From contig NZ_JACGWA010000015.1 in the NCBI RefSeq assembly GCF_014077505.1, positions 1-42,803 on the forward strand: 42,803 nt of DNA, in the 5' to 3' direction. Of this stretch, positions 37,667 to 42,803 are shown in pieces; the first letter of the stretch is position 1; the number at the start of each line of letters is the position of its first letter. The position numbers were made by a program, and so were the translations under genes. Below the pieces are notes generated by a model. That model was not told where the DNA came from, ran no database searches, and saw only the letters and a list, made by a program, of their open reading frames with translations. Origin of the DNA: Colwellia sp. BRX10-3 (GTDB lineage: Bacteria; Pseudomonadota; Gammaproteobacteria; Enterobacterales; Alteromonadaceae).

Positions 37667-37686
37667 AAGGTGCCTATTAGCACCTT
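37667..37686 (-). terminator. Terminator downstream of pgm
   Basis: A 7-bp stem AAGGTGC/GCACCTT with a 6-base loop. On the minus strand it is followed by a T-rich tract (TTATTTTTTA). It lies 41 bp past the pgm stop. Confidence 0.7.
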
Positions 37687-37726
37687 ATCTTTAACAATTT
37701 TTCACTGGTATTATATTAACTTAACA

Positions 37727-39373
37727 CTACAAATCTGCCGCTATGAAAGCAGCGCTAACAAGTTTTTGTGCATGACTAATAATTAGCTGTAAATGTGCTT
37801 CATCAATAAAGCTTTCTGCATATATTTTATATATATCTTCTGTACCTGACGGACGGGCAGCAAACCAACCGTTTTCAGTACAGACTTTAATCCCACCAAT
37901 GGCTGCATTATTACCCGGTGCATGTGACAGTATTTGCGTGATTTTTTCACCCGCTAAAACATCAGTCGTAATAGCATCAGGGGTTAGCGAAGTTAGTACC
38001 TGCTTTTGCTGTAAGTTTGCAACAGCTTCAACACGCCCATAACAAGGTTCGCCTAATTGCTGAGCTAATGCTTGATATAATTGATAAGGGTCTTTACCGG
38101 TTACCGCTAGCATTTCAGCGGCTAATAAGGTCATGACAAAACCGTCTTTGTCGGTTGTCCAACAACTGCCATCTAGTGAAAGAAATGTCGCACCGGCGCT
38201 TTCTTCACCACCGAAGGCGTAGCTTGAATCGTGCAAGCCATCAACAAACCATTTAAAACCAACGGGAACTTCTGAAAGTGGCCGGTCAATAAGTTTGGCG
38301 ACACGATCAATTAGCGAACTAGAAACTAATGTTTTGCCTATTTTGCAGGTTTTTGGCCAATTTCTATGGGTCATTAAATAGTGAATAGAAACCGCTAAAT
38401 AATGATTTGGATTCATCAAACCGCCGGTTTTAGTAACAATGCCATGGCGATCAAAATCAGGATCGTTACCCACAGCAAGATCAAACTTATCTTTTAAAGC
38501 AATTAAGCCCGACATCGCATATGGTGATGAACAATCCATGCGAATTTTGCCATCTTTGTCCAGTGGCATAAAGGCAAAACTGGCGTCAACCACCGGATTT
38601 ACCACATCTAATTTCAAACCATATTTTTTAGCGATAACGGGCCAATAATGAATACCTGAACCACCTAATGGATCAACACCAATATGTACACCCGCTTTTG
38701 CAATCGCTTCCATATCAACAACCTGACTTAATTGCTCAACATAAAAGTTGATAAAATCTTCACGAGTCAGTAATGCACAATTTAGTGCTTGAGCATAATC
38801 AAGGCGTTTAACATCAACCAGCTTATTGGCAATAATTTCGTTAGCGCGTTGCTCAATAACTTTCGTTATTTCCCCTTCAGCTGGGCCACCATGAGGAGGA
38901 TTATATTTAATGCCACCATCGGTTGGAGGATTGTGCGAAGGAGTTATGATCAAACCATCGGCTTGGCTTGATTGGGTTTTATTATGAACAATAATTAAAC
39001 GTGAAATAACCGGTGTTGGAGTAAAACCTTCATCGTCTTGAATAACAACAGGAACATTATTAGCAATTAATACTGAAATAGCAGAAGCAAAAGCAGGTTC
39101 TGATAAAGCATGAGTGTCTTTGCCTAAATAAAGTGGCCCTTTAAATCCTTGCGCTTGACGATATTCAGCTACAGCCTGACAAATAGCTTCAATATGCTGC
39201 TCATTAAAGCTTAATTTACTCGCATTACCACGATGCCCAGACGTACCAAAAGTAACTTTTTGCTCAGCAATATTAACATTGGGAGCCAGTAAAAAATAAT
39301 CACTGACCAAACGGCCAATGTTAATTCTATCTTTCGGTCTTGCCGGTTTGCCAGCATGGTGATGAATTGTCAT
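37727..39373 (-). CDS. pgm: Phosphoglucomutase (alpha-D-glucose type)
   Basis: Interconverts glucose-1- and glucose-6-phosphate. The 548-aa product (E. coli 546) has the phosphoserine in TPSHNPP at residue 146, the same number as in E. coli Pgm. The metal-binding loop is DPDFDRHG, the sugar-binding loop GGEESAGA and the phosphate-binding RPSGTEDIYKIY. Start is supported by AAGGA. It lies downstream of seqA as in E. coli, with a 126-bp gap. Confidence 0.97.
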   Translation of the reverse strand: MTIHHHAGKPARPKDRINIGRLVSDYFLLAPNVNIAEQKVTFGTSGHRGNASKLSFNEQHIEAICQAVAEYRQAQGFKGPLYLGKDTHALSEPAFASAISVLIANNVPVVIQDDEGFTPTPVISRLIIVHNKTQSSQADGLIITPSHNPPTDGGIKYNPPHGGPAEGEITKVIEQRANEIIANKLVDVKRLDYAQALNCALLTREDFINFYVEQLSQVVDMEAIAKAGVHIGVDPLGGSGIHYWPVIAKKYGLKLDVVNPVVDASFAFMPLDKDGKIRMDCSSPYAMSGLIALKDKFDLAVGNDPDFDRHGIVTKTGGLMNPNHYLAVSIHYLMTHRNWPKTCKIGKTLVSSSLIDRVAKLIDRPLSEVPVGFKWFVDGLHDSSYAFGGEESAGATFLSLDGSCWTTDKDGFVMTLLAAEMLAVTGKDPYQLYQALAQQLGEPCYGRVEAVANLQQKQVLTSLTPDAITTDVLAGEKITQILSHAPGNNAAIGGIKVCTENGWFAARPSGTEDIYKIYAESFIDEAHLQLIISHAQKLVSAAFIAADL

Positions 39374-39499
39374 TTAAATTCCTTATCCTTTATAAAAACT
39401 TAAGCCAGCTCTTTTGCGCAATAAATAGTCACATAACTAATTTAGCTGATATAACCCATGTATCCAAGTTAGTTGATATAGCTAAAGTAACTCAAATAA

Positions 39500-40075
39500 C
39501 TAAAGTAAGTCGCGAATATCTTCTATATCTTGCTCGTTATAACCTAACGCACGGCCTACTTCTGTTAGCATCATCTTCTTGCGGGTGGTATTTGAGTTGG
39601 TAATTACCCAAAATGGACTGTCTGGGATCTGGCGTGGCTTTGTACTGCTACCACTAGCTGCTAACTCAGCTTCGCTGGCAGCAAAATATAAACGGTCACG
39701 GCCTCTTATATTGCAAACAGTAGAGAACTGCTGATTATGTACTCGGTATAATGCCGCGAGAATTAATAAAAATCGACCAACAGCACCGCGTTGCATAGCC
39801 AATTCTTCTCTATTAATATAGTTAAATACTGTGCCATTAACGTCAAGTGTTGTTGTAACTGCTTGCTTTTCAACTACCTCTTCGACAATTTCTTCGACAA
39901 TTTCTTCGACAATTTCTTCAACAAATTCTGGTGCTTCTGCGCTTACAACTTCATCATTTTGTTCAGTTGGTAACTTAATTAGACGACGTAATATCGACGA
40001 TGCACTTTCGCCAATATACTGGGTATTTGACGCAATGTGTTGATATAGCTCTTCATCTATTTCGATGTTTTTCAT
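39500..40075 (-). CDS. seqA: Negative modulator of replication initiation SeqA
   Basis: Binds hemimethylated GATC at oriC and sequesters it. The 191-aa product has the N-terminal oligomerisation domain (1-35, [19 protein letters not shown]) and the C-terminal DNA-binding domain (about 80-191, with [14 protein letters not shown] and [13 protein letters not shown]). They are joined by a linker expanded by four VEEI-type repeats. The ATG at 40075 has AGGG upstream and matches the family start; the frame runs on to a TTG 12 codons earlier without a signal. SeqA presence implies Dam methylation in this organism. Confidence 0.95.
   Translation of the reverse strand: MKNIEIDEELYQHIASNTQYIGESASSILRRLIKLPTEQNDEVVSAEAPEFVEEIVEEIVEEIVEEVVEKQAVTTTLDVNGTVFNYINREELAMQRGAVGRFLLILAALYRVHNQQFSTVCNIRGRDRLYFAASEAELAASGSSTKPRQIPDSPFWVITNSNTTRKKMMLTEVGRALGYNEQDIEDIRDLL
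39879..39926 (-). repeat. 12-bp tandem repeat in the SeqA linker
   Basis: TCTTCGACAATT is repeated three times exactly plus one degenerate copy (TCTTCAACAAAT). It encodes the acidic series (V/I)EE(I/F) between the two SeqA domains. It is in frame, so copy-number change alters linker length without breaking the protein. Confidence 0.85.
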
Positions 40076-40340
40076 TAATGACCCTAGGAAAATTATTATA
40101 GATCGCGGCAAGATTATACTTACGTTAATAAGAAGTCTCTATAGAGGATTAACAAATGATGAAAATATTTTTCAAAAAGTGAGTTTATAGTCTATTCAAA
40201 CCAAATATTACCAATATAAAAGTAAGGTTTTTAATCTCATATCATGTAGCGCACAGTGATATTTACCTGGGTTTTCATTGCATCAAAATGCTAAAACAAG
40301 GACAATTATCCCTATTAGATAATACTTATAAGAGACAATA

Positions 40341-41108
40341 ATGGCGAAGCTTTTAAACTATCAACAATCTGGCAGCGGTAAAGACATTATTCTTATACAT
40401 GGTTTATTTGGCCGCTTAGAAAACCTCAATATGGTGGCGAAAGCATTAGCTGAAAACTTCCGAGTTACCAGTGTCGATGTACGTAACCATGGCAATTCAT
40501 TTCACCATAGTGTTATGAACTACCCAGCCATGGCGCAAGACATTGCTGATGTTATGCAACACTTAGCCATAAATAGTGCCGTGGTGCTCGGGCATTCTAT
40601 GGGTGGAAAAATAGCCATGGAATTAGCCCTAACAACGCCAGAGCTAGTGGAGAAATTAATTGTTGCCGATATTGCACCTGTTGAATATCCACCGCACCAC
40701 AGCCAAATAATTGCGGGTTTAAAATCACTAGACTTTTCAGTAATAATGCAACGTAAAGACGCTGACAAACAACTAGCTAAATATGTAGATGACGTAGGCG
40801 TTCGGCAATTTTTATTACGAAATTTAAGCACTGAAAATGGTCAACTTACCTTTAAATGTAGCATTGACAATATTGCTAAAAATTATCCACAAATAATGAA
40901 AACTTACCAAGGCAGTAATAGTTATCAAGGCCCAACGTTGTTTATCAAAGGGGCTAATTCTGACTATATACTGCCTGAACACCGCACAGAAATATTACGT
41001 TTATTTCCCCAAAGTCGAGCTCGCGTTATACAAGGGGCCGGTCATTGGCTACATGCTGAAAAAACTATCGCCTTTAATCGTAGTGTTGAAGGTTTTTTAG
41101 CAAACTAG
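40341..41108 (+). CDS. ybfF: Alpha/beta hydrolase, esterase YbfF
   Basis: The 255-aa product has the alpha/beta-hydrolase fold with oxyanion block HGLFGRLENL (20-29), nucleophile Ser86 in GHSMGG, a likely acid (Asp) in the late KGANSDYI segment and catalytic His in GAGHWLHAE. E. coli YbfF is an esterase active on acyl-CoA-type substrates. No signal peptide; start after AAGAGA. Divergent from seqA, the same arrangement as in E. coli. Confidence 0.92.
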   Translation: MAKLLNYQQSGSGKDIILIHGLFGRLENLNMVAKALAENFRVTSVDVRNHGNSFHHSVMNYPAMAQDIADVMQHLAINSAVVLGHSMGGKIAMELALTTPELVEKLIVADIAPVEYPPHHSQIIAGLKSLDFSVIMQRKDADKQLAKYVDDVGVRQFLLRNLSTENGQLTFKCSIDNIAKNYPQIMKTYQGSNSYQGPTLFIKGANSDYILPEHRTEILRLFPQSRARVIQGAGHWLHAEKTIAFNRSVEGFLAN

Positions 41109-41258
41109 TTGTTGTAGTTATAACTTTGCAATATTAGTTTGTATAATCAATGCAATAAAATCATCTTGTGCTCGGTCTGATAAACGCCCAGTTAGTAGAA
41201 TATTACTGACAAAATAGTGGCTAAGCTAACAAAATCAATGTGTTTAAAAGCAACGATA

Positions 41259-41288
41259 TGCTATAGTGTGCCCTGAAAATTTTAGGGC
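41259..41288 (+). promoter_or_regulatory. Extended -10 promoter and dyad before the DUF2788 gene
   Basis: TGCTATAGT (41259-41267) is an extended -10 element. The dyad GCCCTGAAAATTTTAGGGC (41270-41288) covers the expected start site and the Shine-Dalgarno AGGG six bases before the ATG at 41294. It may be an operator or a translational structure; which one depends on the exact transcript start. Confidence 0.4.
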
Positions 41289-41293
41289 CAATT

Positions 41294-41515
41294 ATGTTAG
41301 CTGAACACTTTGAATTAATTGAAACCATTGGATTGAATTTGTTCTTTGCTTTTATCTTTATTTTCATCGGGTTATCAATCCATGATGTAATGAATAAGAA
41401 CGATGTCCCTAAAATGGGAAAGATGGTTGTTTATTTTGTATTATTTTTAGGATGTGCTGGATTTATTGCCAAAGGCGTAATTCAGTTTATTTTCGAAAGC
41501 CAAGGTGTCGGATAA
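41294..41515 (+). CDS. DUF2788 family small membrane protein
   Basis: The 73-aa product has two membrane helices (about 11-30 and 45-66), flanking a short charged loop (HDVMNKNDVPKMGK). Small proteins of this DUF2788 type commonly sit before ybfE and fldA in Alteromonadales and Vibrio; the function is unknown. It is the first gene of a three-gene run, 13 bp before ybfE. Confidence 0.8.
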   Translation: MLAEHFELIETIGLNLFFAFIFIFIGLSIHDVMNKNDVPKMGKMVVYFVLFLGCAGFIAKGVIQFIFESQGVG

Positions 41516-41528
41516 GTAAGTAATTAAA

Positions 41529-41816
41529 ATGGCAAAAGAAGTAGCAGATTTAACCACCATTGACTTATTTAGCGATGAAAAGCGTCCGGGGCGACCAAAA
41601 ACGAATCCTCATTCACGCAGCGTGCAAGTTAAAATTAACAAACGTAATCAAGTTAAGCGTGATAAGAACAATGGCTTAAAGCGAGTAGAGTTTAAATTAC
41701 ATCAAGATGTATTTGAACGTTTAGACGCTTTAGCAAAAGATAAAGGTGTTAGCCGCGGTGAACTAATAGAAATATTATTAGTTCAGTCGCTTGATGCCAA
41801 CGATATTAAAGTTTAG
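41529..41816 (+). CDS. ybfE: YbfE family protein (LexA-regulated in E. coli)
   Basis: The 95-aa basic protein has the family signature RPGRPKTNPHSRSVQVKINK and a C-terminal ribbon-helix-helix-like segment (VEFKLHQDVFERLDALAKDKG), suggesting DNA binding. The homologue is SOS-induced in E. coli, but I found no LexA box here. fldA follows after 22 bp, the same order as in E. coli. Confidence 0.9.
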   Translation: MAKEVADLTTIDLFSDEKRPGRPKTNPHSRSVQVKINKRNQVKRDKNNGLKRVEFKLHQDVFERLDALAKDKGVSRGELIEILLVQSLDANDIKV

Positions 41817-41838
41817 TTAGATATAAAAGGTTAGATTC

Positions 41839-42366
41839 ATGGCAATTGTAGGTTTATTTTTCGGAAGTGACACAGGTAACACCGAAGCCGTAGGCAAAAT
41901 GATCCAAAAAAAATTGGGTAAGAAATTTGTCGATGTTAAAGATATCGCCAAAAGTACTAAAGAAGAAATCGCTGAGTTCGATTTATTAATCTTAGGTATT
42001 CCTACTTGGTACTACGGTGAAAACCAATGTGACTGGGATGATTTTTTACCTGAATTAGAAGAAATTGATTTCACCGATAAACTAGTGGCTATTTTTGGTT
42101 TAGGCGATCAAGAAGATTACGCTGAATACTTCTGTGATGCGATGGAACCATTACGTGATATCGTTGAATCAAAAGGCGCTATTGTTGTCGGCAACTGGTC
42201 GACAGAAAGTTATGAGTTTGAAGCTTCTAAAGCCTTAATTGATGAAAAAACCTTTATCGGTTTATGTATTGATGAAGACCGTCAACCTGAATTAACCGAT
42301 GAGCGTGTTGATACTTGGGTTAAACAAATTTACGACGAACTTTGCTTAGCTGAATTAGAAGACTAA
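41839..42366 (+). CDS. fldA: Flavodoxin FldA
   Basis: Long-chain flavodoxin, 175 aa (E. coli 176). The FMN phosphate loop GSDTGNTEAV is at 9-18, followed by the flavin-stacking segments (TWYYGENQCDWDDF and GLGDQEDYAEYF). It carries electrons for radical-SAM enzymes (such as BioB and IspG) and ribonucleotide reductase activation. RBS AAAGG. It is followed by a terminator; fur, the usual next gene, is not found in the remaining 437 bp. Confidence 0.97.
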   Translation: MAIVGLFFGSDTGNTEAVGKMIQKKLGKKFVDVKDIAKSTKEEIAEFDLLILGIPTWYYGENQCDWDDFLPELEEIDFTDKLVAIFGLGDQEDYAEYFCDAMEPLRDIVESKGAIVVGNWSTESYEFEASKALIDEKTFIGLCIDEDRQPELTDERVDTWVKQIYDELCLAELED

Positions 42367-42397
42367 TTTTTCGATAAAAAGCTAAACTATAATTGAG

Positions 42398-42421
42398 AAG
42401 CCAGCATTAGCTGGCTTTTTT
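42398..42421 (+). terminator. Rho-independent terminator of fldA
   Basis: The stem AAGCCAGC/GCTGGCTT encloses the loop ATTA and is followed by T residues, 32 bp after the fldA stop. Confidence 0.85.
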
Positions 42422-42535
42422 GTGCCTATAACTAAGTTAAAGCTAAATTAAAGTTAAGTTAAGATAAGTTAACGTGTTGATGCAATTGTATTAAAAAGTC
42501 AGTTTCAAAGCATAATAGCACTGGCAAGTCGATTT

Positions 42536-42706
42536 ATGTCGTCAACTTTACCCGCTAAGGCCAAACTTACGTTGTAACCATTTGAGCAGTATACACCCGA
42601 TGAAGTAATACAAACCTATCAGTAAGCCTTTGATGAGATTGCTGAGAGCGTTCAAGTATTAAAGCGCATTATGAATTACCTCAAGCTGAGTATTAATAGC
42701 ACTTAA
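42536..42706 (+). pseudogene. Decayed 56-codon reading frame with two in-frame stops
   Basis: Read in one frame from the ATG at 42536, the sequence stays protein-like to the stop at 42704-42706 except for TAA at codon 14 (42575) and codon 30 (42623). Segments include PFEQYTPDEVIQTYQ and AFDEIAESVQVLKRIM. Both stops differ from CAA (Gln) by one C-to-T change, and Gln would fit (YQQAFDE). The family is not recognised. It may be a fragment of a larger repeat protein or toxin-antitoxin gene. No ribosome-binding site is visible. Confidence 0.5.
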
Positions 42707-42759
42707 AAAAACGAATCAACACTAAATCACCCTAATAATTAAAAGCTTACAAGATTAAA

Positions 42760-42803
42760 GGTGTTGGTATTGGTATTGGTATTGGTATTGGTATTGGTAT
42801 TGG
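42760..42803 (+). repeat. GGTATT hexanucleotide tandem repeat, running off the edge
   Basis: One degenerate unit (GGTGTT, 42760-42765) is followed by six exact GGTATT units (42766-42801) and the start of another at the window end. The total copy number is unknown. It is non-coding as far as can be seen. Confidence 0.9.

Overview
This is an AT-rich, almost fully coding chromosomal window from a gammaproteobacterium. Its gene order points to the Alteromonadales, and Colwellia or a close relative is most likely. That assignment is an inference from synteny: ybgC-tolQRAB-pal-cpoB-tRNA(Lys)-nadA, the ruvABC/aspS/cmoAB neighbourhood, and pgm-seqA-ybfF-ybfE-fldA all match the Escherichia/Vibrio/Shewanella framework. 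No 16S gene lies inside the window to settle it.

Layout. The left edge (1-674) has no gene. It holds two strong stable-RNA-type promoters firing leftward out of the window, probably into an rRNA operon. Next on the minus strand come tRNA-Ser(GGA), preceded by a 106-bp tandem repeat carrying broken copies of the tRNA 5' end, then nadA, three identical tRNA-Lys(UUU) genes, and the Tol-Pal operon (ybgC, tolQ, tolR, tolA, tolB, pal, cpoB). A 612-bp gap (8053-8664) contains a promoter and terminator pair that looks like an undescribed small RNA. ruvB, ruvA (with a LexA-like box), ruvC and aspS follow, then a large diguanylate cyclase with three periplasmic substrate-binding domains. On the plus strand are cmoA-cmoB, a dGTPase-like gene and a patatin-like lipase.

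The middle section (20.6-32.6 kb) is more accessory. It has an unusual Ser/Thr kinase with an unassigned C-terminal half, coupled to a VOC (glyoxalase-fold) gene. A four-repeat PHO-box-like array lies upstream of an unknown membrane-anchored protein. It continues with a branched-chain 2-oxoacid dehydrogenase operon (E1a-E1b-E2), a lone astE, an unknown lipoprotein and a second diguanylate cyclase. At 32.8-33.9 kb is a minimal mercury-type locus, merR-merC plus a very cysteine-rich zinc-ribbon gene, with a textbook MerR operator whose -35 element overlaps the merR stop codon; no merA, merT or merP is present.

The right part has htpX-sulP (plus), recX, pgm and seqA (minus; SeqA has an expanded VEEI linker repeat), then ybfF, a DUF2788 gene, ybfE and fldA (plus). 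Where fur often follows fldA, this window instead has a terminator, a decayed 56-codon reading frame with two in-frame stops, and a hexanucleotide repeat running off the edge.

Start codons were re-chosen from ribosome-binding sites and family alignment for nadA, tolB, bkdA1, merR and seqA, where longer frames open at TTG or at an ATG lacking a Shine-Dalgarno sequence.
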